A DNA stretch of 11,444 nucleotides from an uncultured bacterium (GTDB taxonomy: Bacteria; Bacteroidota; Bacteroidia; Chitinophagales; Chitinophagaceae): NCBI GenBank assembly GCA_903957405.1, contig CAJBPC010000798.1:1-11444 (forward strand). Reading direction: 5' to 3'. Within the stretch, counting starts at the first letter, position 1, and each line of letters begins with the position of its first letter. The notes beneath the pieces were generated by a model. It was not told the origin of the DNA. It did no database searches and saw only the letters and a program-made list of their open reading frames with translations. The translations under genes were made by a program, and so were the position numbers. This document shows positions 1 to 7,892 of this stretch, piece by piece.

Positions 1-8
1 CATAAAAA

Positions 9-23
9 TGCAACGAAGTTGCA
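9..23. promoter_or_regulatory. Palindromic operator, second copy (Fur/Zur-like)
   Basis: TGCAACGAAGTTGCA has perfect 6-bp arms (9-14 and 18-23) around GAA. The arms are identical to those of the palindrome at 7909-7923. It lies beyond the end of the PepSY gene at the window edge, so it probably controls a gene to the left that is not visible. A CAT at 1-3 would be an ATG on the minus strand, but whether it is a start cannot be judged. On the minus strand the palindrome is followed by TTTTT, so it could also act as a weak terminator for the left operon. The shared arm sequence makes an operator more likely. Confidence 0.5.
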
Positions 24-78
24 AATGTCGGTGTTAAAAATTCCGCGAAGTGTTTTCCTGTGCTTGCGCCGGCGGGCC

Positions 79-1650
79 TCAGGATTTTCTTTTCAGATAA
101 TACACGAGGCCTACAACGATCATCGCGATCTGCATGGCCGCCCAGAAAATCGTACTGAAATCCCGTGCCGGTTTCCCTGCGAAATCCATGAAATGGTGTT
201 TGTGCAGCATGGAAAAGCTTACACCTTCGGGAATGTCCTTCTGTGTTATCCTGGCGGCCATTTTTCCGGTGGAAGTCTCCACATAGCATCTTGGTTGATC
301 TGCACCGTCGTATTGGATTTTCCAAACCGGGAGTCTTTTATTCACGAAGCCATATTCTCCTTCGAACCGGGTGATGGGTTCCGTAGCAATCACTTTGCCG
401 TCATTTTTATTCCGGAACAGATCTGCCAGATGGCGGGCGTAGATTTTTTCACCATCTTCCAACAGCTGCTGATGATCATCGCCGGTCATCATGATCTGAG
501 GCATCTTCACGAGTGCGTTCTTGCCCCATGATTTCTTGTCGGTGGACTGTGTTTTTTCATCCGGTCCCTGACTTTTATGAGTGGTTCTCCAATACACGGA
601 ATCATTCATCTTGACAATGGAAAAGCCTACGATGCTTCCGGCGTGTTTTTCGATCAGGCTGTCAAGGTTGAGGTCGAGGGAACCGGCGGGGATCATCTGG
701 CGATTGAAATACCGGTATCTGTCGTCGGGCACCGTTTTCACGAGTGTATGATAGGCGCCGCTGAATGCGAACATGATGGTGAAGAAACTGGCCGTGATGG
801 ACACCCATCGGTGGTTCAATCTCCATCGAAGTCTCTCATTTGCGGGCCTTCTTATGCTTCTGGTCGTGAAGAAGACATACATGCCTGCGAGGGTCGTCAA
901 CAATGTTAGCAACAGGATGAATGCCATCGCATAGCGTTTCAGGTTGCCTAGTTTGTCGGCCCATTCCCAGGTATGGAATAGGGCAAACAGTTTGTCAAAA
1001 GCCGCACGTTTGTCATCAACGGCATAAACGAAACGGTCCTGTGTGGTTTCTACATAAATCCTGATGCCGTCTTCGCGTTTGAATCCGACTTTGTACACCG
1101 GGAGGATTTTGTTGATGTCTCCATACTCATCATTGAAGGCGGAGACTTTTTCGGCTCCCATTGCTTCTGTGATTTGATTTCCCCGCTGTATCAGTCTGGA
1201 TGCTGCCTGACAGCAGTCGTGGCTGGGAGAAGAAATTTCTTCCGCTTCCAAAACCGCAGCCTGCCGTTGCACCGGCTCGCCGTTCAGGAAAAGGCCAGCA
1301 AGATGTTTGGCATACAGGGCATCCCCATCCTTGAGCAGCTTGCCATCCCATGCACTCAGGTAAACCGGTACGACACCGATGTCTGTCTGAACCTGATAGA
1401 ACCAGTAGCTTCCGATATGCACCATTCGCATGTCGTGGATGCTGTCGATGCTGTTTTGTTGGAGGGCTTGCTGATACGAAACCATGAACTTGCCCCCATC
1501 GATGACGACGGGGGTAAGTTGCTGGGTGGTGACCGATGGTCTGATCGTGGTCATGAGGGGATGCATGATTCCGCTGGCTGCCCAAAGCATCACCGGGATG
1601 GCCACGATGAGGCTTATCGTCCTATGCCAATTGTATATTTTCTTTTTCAT
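79..1650 (-). CDS. PepSY-associated TM protein, internally duplicated
   Basis: This is a 523-residue inner-membrane protein of the PepSY-TM family. Family members sit beside siderophore receptors, and some (FoxB-type) bind heme and reduce ferric chelates. Four membrane segments are visible at about 10-32, 240-263, 282-303 and 499-518. The two halves repeat each other: KHLAGLFLNGE (115-125) matches RHLADLFRNKN (406-416), and FNDEYGDINKILPVYK (172-187) matches FEGEYGFVNKRLPVWK (429-444). Each half is thus TM, PepSY-type periplasmic region, TM. His residues at the membrane faces (H9, H30, H280, H301) and H226 or H483/H485/H486 near the paired helices are candidate heme or metal ligands. A CC pair (146-147) lies in the first periplasmic region only. 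It is the last gene of the operon, 17 bases after the TonB receptor stop, with AAGGGA ahead of the ATG. The family assignment is firm; the substrate (zinc, iron or copper chelate) is inferred. Confidence 0.88.
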   Translation of the reverse strand: MKKKIYNWHRTISLIVAIPVMLWAASGIMHPLMTTIRPSVTTQQLTPVVIDGGKFMVSYQQALQQNSIDSIHDMRMVHIGSYWFYQVQTDIGVVPVYLSAWDGKLLKDGDALYAKHLAGLFLNGEPVQRQAAVLEAEEISSPSHDCCQAASRLIQRGNQITEAMGAEKVSAFNDEYGDINKILPVYKVGFKREDGIRIYVETTQDRFVYAVDDKRAAFDKLFALFHTWEWADKLGNLKRYAMAFILLLTLLTTLAGMYVFFTTRSIRRPANERLRWRLNHRWVSITASFFTIMFAFSGAYHTLVKTVPDDRYRYFNRQMIPAGSLDLNLDSLIEKHAGSIVGFSIVKMNDSVYWRTTHKSQGPDEKTQSTDKKSWGKNALVKMPQIMMTGDDHQQLLEDGEKIYARHLADLFRNKNDGKVIATEPITRFEGEYGFVNKRLPVWKIQYDGADQPRCYVETSTGKMAARITQKDIPEGVSFSMLHKHHFMDFAGKPARDFSTIFWAAMQIAMIVVGLVYYLKRKS

Positions 1651-1667
1651 GGTGATCCCTTGATTGA

Positions 1668-3758
1668 TTAGAAATTGATGCCGATGCCGAATGTCAACTC
1701 CCTGGGTGTACCAATATTATATGCGTAGGAGGCGTTCCCTGAAGCCACTGATTTGCTAGCGGAAGCGGCGTAGTAAGCATTCGTCAGATTGATGGCGTTG
1801 AGCCATGCTTCCACGATCCCGATCCGATATCCGATCCGTGCATGAATGATGTCAAAGCCATGGTGTGAGAACCGGTTCAGGTCATCCATGAAATACTTGC
1901 CCTGATGCTGCCATTCCGCTCCAATGCGAAAGCCTTTGATGAATCCGGGCTTGTAGGTGAATTCGCAATTGTATACGAACCCGGGCGCTCCACTCATCCT
2001 CTTGCCGTTGAAGCGCACACCCCTAACGACATATTCGATGTATTCATGTTTTGCATTGGTGCCGCTCATCCTGATCGAGAATGCTTCAGATGGTCTGACT
2101 GTCAATCCGTATTCGATGCCCTGGTGAATCGTCTTTCCTGAATTCTGATTGATATTGCTCCCGTCGGCCTGTCGCACGGAGACGATCTCATTGCTGCCGT
2201 AGAGCGAATAGAGGCTCCAGTCTGCATAGACCTTGTTTCTGAAGAGTGCCATCCATCCGCCGACTTCATAATTCACGAATGTCTGTGGTTGTAGGTATGG
2301 TGTCTTCACGCCGTTGAAGAGTTCATTCAACTGCGGCGGGACATATCCGTGACTGTAATTTGCATAGAACCCGACTTGTTTGATATTATAGGTGAAACCG
2401 ATTTTGGGTGTGAATCGGGAGAATGTCTGAACAGATGACGGACCGCCCGAAGTGGCCGAAGGGGGAAGGTTGTTCTTGAAGTCGTATCTGAAATCATCAT
2501 ATCTGAGCGAAACCACACCCCGCATGTTTTTCAAAGGAGTGAACTCATAATTTCCGAAAAAAGCGGTGTTGAGGATCTTCGTCGTGTAGTTGTTCAAGAC
2601 CGAATCGGGATCGGGACTGTCATAACCCGTGAACTTACCCGTCGGGGATGCCCTGTTGATCCAGATGAACTTTGCGAAATACTCCTGTGGGCTGTTGTCC
2701 AGCACTGCGCCAATGATCAGCCTGCTGTCGATCCATTTTAAGGTCTCTTCATGCTGTGCATATGCCGCATAAGTGGAAAATGCATTCTCGTTGATCTGTC
2801 CCTTGTAACGCAGCGGGTTTGACGTGCTGGCTATGGAGTATGATGGATTCTGACCGATGGAATTATCCCGGTACACAAAATGTATCGATGTTTTTCCGTT
2901 ATCGTTCCATTTGTGTTCAAGTCCTGACCGCAGGCGCAAAGCGAAAACGGACCGGTATGTGAACGTTTGAAAAGTGGAAAAATCCTTCTTAACGTATTTC
3001 AGACTGTCCAACCCGCCTGTCATGTCGCTATGGTAATCGACGATGGACAGCGCATTCGTCCAGTTGGTTTTGTCACTGAATCGATATTCGCCTTTTACAG
3101 AAAAGGATTTCTTGCTGAAATCACTGTATTCAATCGTTCCGTTTTTTCTTTGTGCGTAGTAGCCATTGAAGAGGATTCCTAATTTCCCGATGGTCGTCCC
3201 GGCCTGTGCGTCAACTCTTTTATAGCCGTTATTGTTGAACTGCACATTGGCGTAGCCCTTGAATTTGTCAGGAGGGGCTTGTGTGATGACATTGACGACA
3301 CCGCCTATGGCTTCGGCACCATACATGGCGGAACCGGGACCTTTGACGACCTCGATTCTTTCTGCCGCCGCCAGATTCATCTCTAGCAGCGCATTGTGAT
3401 TGTACACGCCGGTCGTTCTGACCGGTATTCCGTCTTCGAGATAAAGAAAAAGACTCTTGGTCGTCATGGGTTGGCGGATGCTCATGGAATGCTGCTCATT
3501 CCCGAGATTCGCCATATACACGCCACTGACTTTATTCAGCAGCAAGTCCATCGATTGAGCCTTTGCCTCGTCGATGATTCTTTTGGATATCACGGTGATC
3601 GCCACGGGGGCTTCCGATCTTTTTTGGGCTGTCTTGTTGGCGGTTACCACCACCAGGTCTATCTCTTTTATCGTATCGTTGAATGCGGATGTCTGTGCAT
3701 TGGCATGTTGCAGCCATACCCCCATGCATACGAGGGTGCACACGATGATCTTGACCAT
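1668..3758 (-). CDS. TonB-dependent outer-membrane receptor
   Basis: This 696-residue protein imports a ligand across the outer membrane using TonB energy. A signal peptide covers residues 1-21 (cleavage likely after HANA). A TonB box-like IDLVVVTA lies at 33-40. The plug domain (about 40-160) includes LYLEDGIPV near 105 and the classic VVKGPGSAMYGAEAIGGVVN at 137-156. A beta-barrel of alternating aromatic strands follows and ends in a terminal Phe (GIGINF). The length and the lack of an N-terminal carboxypeptidase-like extension point to a metal/siderophore/cobalamin-type receptor rather than a SusC glycan receptor. I see no His-rich loop of the kind known in ZnuD. It lies between the small Cys protein (104-base gap) and the PepSY protein in an operon whose promoter carries a Zur-like palindrome, so zinc or a zinc chelate is the favoured ligand. 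That ligand call is inference. Confidence 0.93.
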   Translation of the reverse strand: MVKIIVCTLVCMGVWLQHANAQTSAFNDTIKEIDLVVVTANKTAQKRSEAPVAITVISKRIIDEAKAQSMDLLLNKVSGVYMANLGNEQHSMSIRQPMTTKSLFLYLEDGIPVRTTGVYNHNALLEMNLAAAERIEVVKGPGSAMYGAEAIGGVVNVITQAPPDKFKGYANVQFNNNGYKRVDAQAGTTIGKLGILFNGYYAQRKNGTIEYSDFSKKSFSVKGEYRFSDKTNWTNALSIVDYHSDMTGGLDSLKYVKKDFSTFQTFTYRSVFALRLRSGLEHKWNDNGKTSIHFVYRDNSIGQNPSYSIASTSNPLRYKGQINENAFSTYAAYAQHEETLKWIDSRLIIGAVLDNSPQEYFAKFIWINRASPTGKFTGYDSPDPDSVLNNYTTKILNTAFFGNYEFTPLKNMRGVVSLRYDDFRYDFKNNLPPSATSGGPSSVQTFSRFTPKIGFTYNIKQVGFYANYSHGYVPPQLNELFNGVKTPYLQPQTFVNYEVGGWMALFRNKVYADWSLYSLYGSNEIVSVRQADGSNINQNSGKTIHQGIEYGLTVRPSEAFSIRMSGTNAKHEYIEYVVRGVRFNGKRMSGAPGFVYNCEFTYKPGFIKGFRIGAEWQHQGKYFMDDLNRFSHHGFDIIHARIGYRIGIVEAWLNAINLTNAYYAASASKSVASGNASYAYNIGTPRELTFGIGINF

Positions 3759-3775
3759 AGTGTTATGTTTTTACA

Positions 3776-3828
3776 GGACCGGTGGTCCAGGATGTTGATA
3801 TGAATCAGTCCCTGGTCAATATGCCAGG
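3776..3828 (-). promoter_or_regulatory. Two stem-loops in the TonB receptor leader
   Basis: The 104-base gap before the receptor ATG holds two inverted repeats: CCTGG/CCAGG (3811-3815 and 3824-3828, 8-base loop) and GGACC/GGTCC (3776-3780 and 3784-3788, 3-base loop). On the minus strand the CCAGG at 3815-3811 could instead pair with the CCTGG at 3791-3787, which overlaps the second hairpin. The two folds are therefore partly exclusive. This may be an intercistronic processing or attenuation element, but the stems are only 5 bp. No riboswitch family is recognised. Confidence 0.25.
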
Positions 3829-3862
3829 TGCGCGATGAGGAATAATGAGAACTGGGCTATTG

Positions 3863-4234
3863 TCAGTTGCCGGGTGGATGAAAAATGGCAGGAATATGCG
3901 AGAAGCGGTAATGCTCATTAACGAGGCTGTGCCATCCGCCGTAAGCGATCTCCGGTGTGATGAGTGTTTGCGGGAAGAAAGATTTTGAGGAATGGCTGAA
4001 GGGCCAGTTCTTGGGTTTTTGCGGAGCATCGGGCACATCTTCCTCCTTGCTGTTGGCATTCATTTTACTGACCATCTGACACTTTCCGTTGCATTGAAGG
4101 GCAGGTCGGGCTTTGTTGATGCAAGCCTCTTTGTACTTCACGAGATTCATGAGGTAATCCGCATAAAGCATCGGCCTGGACAGATCTGAGCCAAGTAATG
4201 CGATCAGGAGAAATATGCCGGAGATATGCCGCAA
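3863..4234 (-). CDS. Small exported or membrane-anchored Cys protein (C-x9-C-x3-C), TTG start
   Basis: This protein has 123 residues if translation begins at the TTG at 4234, which has CAAGG four bases upstream. That start gives a short hydrophobic N-terminus (RHISGIFLLIALLGS) suiting a signal peptide or anchor. An in-frame ATG at 4309 would add 25 residues, including KRRRR ahead of the hydrophobic stretch, and is less natural. The core is YADYLMNLVKYKEACINKAR followed by ALQCNGKCQM, with Cys at 38, 48 and 52. The tail ends in IFHPPGN. From memory, small Bacteroidota proteins with an N...C...P...C-GKC core and an FHPP-like C-terminus recur next to TonB receptors and metal-handling genes. I know of no assigned function or domain name. 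The three Cys suggest metal binding or a disulfide in the periplasm. It lies between the ABC permeases and the receptor, so a role in passing the metal between them is plausible but inferred. Confidence 0.7.
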   Translation of the reverse strand: MRHISGIFLLIALLGSDLSRPMLYADYLMNLVKYKEACINKARPALQCNGKCQMVSKMNANSKEEDVPDAPQKPKNWPFSHSSKSFFPQTLITPEIAYGGWHSLVNEHYRFSHIPAIFHPPGN

Positions 4235-4263
4235 TGAACCTTGATTATCGGGTAAAACTACAT

Positions 4264-4271
4264 CAAATTTA
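4264..4271 (-). promoter_or_regulatory. Possible internal promoter -7 box
   Basis: TAAATTTG on the minus strand matches the Bacteroidota -7 pattern TAnnTTTG exactly and sits about 30 bases before the TTG start of the Cys protein. No TTTG-like -33 element is visible at the expected distance. It may be chance in an AT-rich junction that also contains the stop codon of the 46-residue ORF. Confidence 0.22.
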
Positions 4272-4409
4272 AATATGGCGGGTCGTCGTCTTCGTTTTCC
4301 AGCATTCATACCGGTCTTCCGTTTTGACTCCATGCAGTTTGGCAAGACGTTTTTTAATATCAATAACCATGCTCACATCCGTATGTTCATGTCTTGAAAT
4401 TTCCCTCAT
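4269..4409 (-). CDS. 46-residue ORF translationally coupled to permease 2
   Basis: The ATG shares one base with the permease stop (TGATG at 4411-4407), the usual geometry for translational coupling. The ORF runs to a TAA at 4271-4269. It is basic and soluble, with no membrane segment. It begins MREISRHEHTDVSMVIDIKK, has a likely amphipathic helix in the middle (about 14-26), one Cys-Trp pair (C36-W37) and a Thr/Lys/His-rich tail (TKTTTRHI). I do not recognise a family. Its position between the ABC permease and the Cys protein suggests either a small transporter-associated protein or a leader that couples translation into the downstream genes. An ORF of this length can arise by chance; the exact overlap and lack of other coding in this gap are the main support. 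Confidence 0.45.
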   Translation of the reverse strand: MREISRHEHTDVSMVIDIKKRLAKLHGVKTEDRYECWKTKTTTRHI

Positions 4410-5716
4410 CAATGTTTTTTTTGCATATGCGTGTACAATGGTATGGAGTCAATGGTTTCTCTTGTGACTTCTTTTTTGTTCAGGAAATGCAGGAAAAGAT
4501 AGTCGGCCTTTCTCATCCGCAGCTCGAGTACGGCACGTTCGAATGCGATTCGATCATCACCGGTCGTGTTACTCAGCTCTGCAAACGCTTTCATGAAGCC
4601 GGCAACCGGGTTGATCGGGTATAAGCGCTTTTCCGCATCCATCTGTTTTTCCAGTCTGACTCGGATGGCATGGTGTAACTCTCTTTCTTTTTCAATCACC
4701 GCAATGGTATATCCATACATCTTTTCCAGCATTGAATCCTGAGGGTTGTATTTGTATGTCAATGCAGGGGCATGTTGCAGGATCACTTCCTGATGCACGG
4801 CCAGCGGGCGTGACAGGATCCGGGGTTGTTCATCCCTGAGCCGGGTCACTTCCGCAGAGATGTGGTTCGGATTGCTGAATTGATACCATGTGTTGAGTAT
4901 GCCGGGAATTCCTGTCAGCAAGAGCAGCCAGATGCCAGCGAGTATCATTGCGTTAACGATCGATGACAAGCCCCTGTGGTTGACGAACAGGACGATACCG
5001 AACCAGAAGATGCAATACGCCAATGCGACGAGGGTCCAAAGCGAAAATGAGGCAAGTGTGAATCCGGGTTCATGGTTGAGTTTGACATATGCATATCCCA
5101 ATGAAATCATCACCGGCGAAATGGATATGACCCATCTGAAAATGAGTCTCGGGAGTATGAGTCGTTTTGAATTCCCGGCCTGTACATCCAGCAACCTGCT
5201 GATGCCCGTCTCCCGATCGAACGAGGCTGCATTGAACCCAAGCGTGATGAAGAGTATCGGGAATATGAACAGCACAAAAAAAGACAGATCCAGATTCCCC
5301 GTCATCAGTTGTTCGGGATTCTTGAATGCATCCTGTTCGTTCATGAAGATATTACTGTACATGCGTGTTCTTCGGAACATCGGATATACATCTGACTGTC
5401 CGATGCTCAGGGCTGACAAGGGATTCAATCGCCGGGATGCATATTCCTGAATGTTCCTATCGATTTCGGTTGGTGAACCGAACCCGCTTCGCCCGGTGTT
5501 GTCGGTGCGTGCGTCTTCCAGTTTACGTTGAAGTTTCACCAGACTCATTTCCAATTTCTGACGAAGGGTGTCCGATTCGGCTTTTTGCCCCATATAGTGT
5601 ACTGCTCCCGTTTCTACGCTCAGCACGCCTGCCATGGTGAACAGTATCCATGTGATGGCCAGTGTCGTTTCCCGAAAGAGCCGCTTGGCTTCAAATTGTA
5701 TGATGGTGGAATTCAT
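4409..5716 (-). CDS. ABC-2 type permease, DUF3526-like (second subunit)
   Basis: This 435-residue inner-membrane subunit pairs with the permease encoded directly upstream. The architecture is TM1 (about 17-35), a large extracytoplasmic loop of about 105 residues, then TM2 (about 145-162). The cytoplasmic coupling segment ASFDRETGISRLLDVQAGNS (164-183) follows, then three more hydrophobic segments at about 190-210, 220-242 and 252-272. A C-terminal soluble region of about 150 residues is last. The loop carries NPLSALSIGQSDVYP (98-112), a signature I associate with the second permease of DUF3526 pairs. The FDRETG-type segment is typical of ABC-2 transporters, where it meets the ATPase. No hydrophobic segment follows the soluble region, unlike permease 1, so the end may be shortened or replaced. 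It starts one base after the permease 1 stop and its stop overlaps the next ORF, so the genes are certainly co-transcribed. Substrate unknown. Confidence 0.85.
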   Translation of the reverse strand: MNSTIIQFEAKRLFRETTLAITWILFTMAGVLSVETGAVHYMGQKAESDTLRQKLEMSLVKLQRKLEDARTDNTGRSGFGSPTEIDRNIQEYASRRLNPLSALSIGQSDVYPMFRRTRMYSNIFMNEQDAFKNPEQLMTGNLDLSFFVLFIFPILFITLGFNAASFDRETGISRLLDVQAGNSKRLILPRLIFRWVISISPVMISLGYAYVKLNHEPGFTLASFSLWTLVALAYCIFWFGIVLFVNHRGLSSIVNAMILAGIWLLLLTGIPGILNTWYQFSNPNHISAEVTRLRDEQPRILSRPLAVHQEVILQHAPALTYKYNPQDSMLEKMYGYTIAVIEKERELHHAIRVRLEKQMDAEKRLYPINPVAGFMKAFAELSNTTGDDRIAFERAVLELRMRKADYLFLHFLNKKEVTRETIDSIPLYTHMQKKH

Positions 5717-5717
5717 C

Positions 5718-7139
5718 TCAGATGATTTTCATTTTTGCGGCAGTGACAAATAGAAGGCCGGCAGACAGCATCACCCAAGCCGATATACATATCAATTCCA
5801 CATGATTGTTCCGCAATGCCCACATCAGATCGGGCCTTGATTGCCTGAAGTCATTTACGCTGCTCCAGAAGTCTGCATCTGTCGTCCAATCCCATTCACC
5901 GGTCTTACTCCCGCCATATGCCATTTTTTCATTCAATGCTCCGATCAGGTATCGCCTGTAGTTTTCCGCTTCTTTCAAAAACCTGAGCTGATGGTGGTAG
6001 TCAGCCTGTGTGATCGACATGGAAAGGTTTCGCACGGCGAGGTATGGATCTAACAGGGAAGCATAAGCGCTGATATTATTTTGACGGGTCATCGTCTCCC
6101 GGATGCGGTTGAAGTGCTTGTCGTAGACGAGGTTTGCGTATTCCTCATCCGCCTGCATGGCGAGCCCGTCGGCGTTGACGGGCAGTTCTTCCAATGTCTT
6201 GACTTTATAGTGCCGTAAAAGCGAATCCTTGAATTTTTCATTCCGCTCGTCCATCGGATTGTGTCCGTCGATGCCTTTCTCCCTGTCTTGACGCAGGGTG
6301 TTATTGAAGAATGAACGCTGTTCGAATGGATGCAGCCGACTACCCATGGCGGCGGTGATGCGGGGCATGATGATCAGCATCACTACCCAAACAGACACCT
6401 GCAGCAGCAAAGACGACATACTGCTTCTGGACCAAGTGCTGCCCGTCACGGAAACCGCTGCGATGATGAAAAAATACACCAGGCAAAGGATGCCCCAGAC
6501 CAAGGTATGGAGGAGGTCTTGGCCGGTTGATCCACTCGCGTTCAAGGCCGACTGGAACCCGAGCTGAATGATCAGGCCCGCGAGAGCCATGGAAGATGCC
6601 AGGATGAGGATGCCGAGAACCTTTCCCCATAGTAGTTTCCTCATGTCGAGCCCTTGTGCCGCGTGAAGTCTGAGGTTTCCCTTCTCGCGTTCATTGCTGA
6701 TGGCATCATGCCCCAGTAGTATGATGAATAATGGCATGATCACCAGCATAAGCCAGCTGAAAGAAAGACTCCCAAGCCTGCTGCTTTCCGTTCTTCCCTC
6801 CGCCGGGCTGAACTGTGGCAGGTGTTGCATATGCGCTTCCAGTCGCAACACGGATCCCGTGAACTGTGCAATGCCGTTATCAAGGGCATGGGTGGCATAT
6901 GCCGGCCGAAATACATAGTGCCCATAGTGCCCGGAGCTATGAGGATTCTTCGGACCCTGGCCGATCCACGCATTGCGCAATTCATTTCTGGCGGCGTCAT
7001 ATTGCCGGAACTGCACTTTCAGTACCAGGACGTTGTTCACTGCGCTGATGACGAATGCCACGCTCATGATACATGCGAAAATCTTGAGGTACTGATTCCT
7101 CCAGGCGTTTCGCATGAAATGTATGATTATCTGCCTCAT
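5718..7139 (-). CDS. ABC-2 type permease, DUF3526 (first subunit)
   Basis: This is a 473-residue inner-membrane protein. TM1 is at about 19-40. The outside loop carries NPHSSGHYGHYVFRP (65-79), matching the conserved NPH...G..VF.P signature of DUF3526 permeases. TM2 is at about 126-143, followed by the coupling motif NEREKGNLRLHAAQG (149-163). Further helices lie at about 172-193, 213-231 and 243-258. A long soluble region follows, then a final TM near 448-467. The loop is His-rich (H67, H71, H74, H84, H103, H106), which could bind metal, although the family motif itself contributes some of these. The ATPase gene ends 13 bases upstream and permease 2 starts one base downstream. Family knowledge says ABC-2 permeases usually export, so an import role would be atypical. 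It could export a metallophore, insert or extract an envelope component, or help mature the receptor. Confidence 0.88.
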   Translation of the reverse strand: MRQIIIHFMRNAWRNQYLKIFACIMSVAFVISAVNNVLVLKVQFRQYDAARNELRNAWIGQGPKNPHSSGHYGHYVFRPAYATHALDNGIAQFTGSVLRLEAHMQHLPQFSPAEGRTESSRLGSLSFSWLMLVIMPLFIILLGHDAISNEREKGNLRLHAAQGLDMRKLLWGKVLGILILASSMALAGLIIQLGFQSALNASGSTGQDLLHTLVWGILCLVYFFIIAAVSVTGSTWSRSSMSSLLLQVSVWVVMLIIMPRITAAMGSRLHPFEQRSFFNNTLRQDREKGIDGHNPMDERNEKFKDSLLRHYKVKTLEELPVNADGLAMQADEEYANLVYDKHFNRIRETMTRQNNISAYASLLDPYLAVRNLSMSITQADYHHQLRFLKEAENYRRYLIGALNEKMAYGGSKTGEWDWTTDADFWSSVNDFRQSRPDLMWALRNNHVELICISAWVMLSAGLLFVTAAKMKII

Positions 7140-7152
7140 GTTGTTATGCTGT

Positions 7153-7872
7153 TCAGATGGTTTCCAGATAGAGTTTTTCCAGTTCCGTAGCGGAGATCCT
7201 GCTGGTCTCTATCGTGTGGACCAAAGTCCCTTCCTTCATGATGCCGATCCTGTTACCGACATTCACGGCATTGAAGATGTCATGGGTGGCCATCAGGATC
7301 GTGCATCCTTCCTTCGCAAGGTCTTTGCAGATCCGGATGAAGTCTGAACTCGCCTTGGGGTCAAGTCCGGACGTGGGTTCGTCCATCAGGATGATCCGCG
7401 CACCCTTGGCTAGGGCAATGCCGATGCCCACCTTCTGCCGCATGCCTTTCGAGTAGGCTGACATCCGCTTTTCGTGGGCCTCCACTTGAAGGCCTGCTTT
7501 GACCAGAAACCCGGCCAACTTGGTGGCATCATACCTGAATCCGGCGAGCCGACTGAAGAAATCCAGGTTCTCCATCCCCGTCATGTTCCCATACAGCTGG
7601 ACGACCTCCGGGATGTATGCAACGGATTTTCGGGAATCGAATCCCCGGGGATCATCTTCCGATCTGCCGATGACCACTTCTCCGGAAGTGGGTTTCAGGA
7701 ATCCCAGCAGTATGTTGATGGTCGTGGTTTTCCCTGCACCATTCTGTCCCAGCAAACAAAATATCTCCCCTTTGCCAATCGAGAGATTCATGTTGTTCAA
7801 TGCGATATGATCTTCAAAACGCATGGTCAGGTTCCGGATGCCGATGATTTCCTCCGTATGTGTATGGTTCAT
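7153..7872 (-). CDS. ABC transporter ATP-binding subunit (CcmA/NosF-like class)
   Basis: This 239-residue cytoplasmic ATPase energises the two permeases downstream. Visible motifs are Walker A GQNGAGKTT (42-50), Q-loop region YIPE (86-89, Glu in place of Gln, common in the ABC-2 exporter class), signature YSKGMRQKVG (140-149), Walker B ILMDEP (161-166), D-loop SGLDP (168-172) and switch His197 in ATHD. An open frame continues upstream to 8142, but the added stretch overlaps the divergent promoter and the opposite-strand MerC gene and has no ABC character. The ATG at 7872 (MNHTHTEE...) is therefore the start. It is the first gene of the left operon, with a -7 box about 20 bases ahead of the ATG. 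The closest named relative by type is NosF of the copper-related NosDFY system, but that alone does not set the metal. Confidence 0.93.
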   Translation of the reverse strand: MNHTHTEEIIGIRNLTMRFEDHIALNNMNLSIGKGEIFCLLGQNGAGKTTTINILLGFLKPTSGEVVIGRSEDDPRGFDSRKSVAYIPEVVQLYGNMTGMENLDFFSRLAGFRYDATKLAGFLVKAGLQVEAHEKRMSAYSKGMRQKVGIGIALAKGARIILMDEPTSGLDPKASSDFIRICKDLAKEGCTILMATHDIFNAVNVGNRIGIMKEGTLVHTIETSRISATELEKLYLETI

Positions 7873-7892
7873 GCTGCCGTATTTGATGCGGA

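Noticed and set aside
4235..4363. Longer version of the Cys protein from a TTG at 4363
   Set aside because: The added residues are basic and lie before what should be the signal or anchor segment, and they overlap the coupled 46-residue ORF in another frame.
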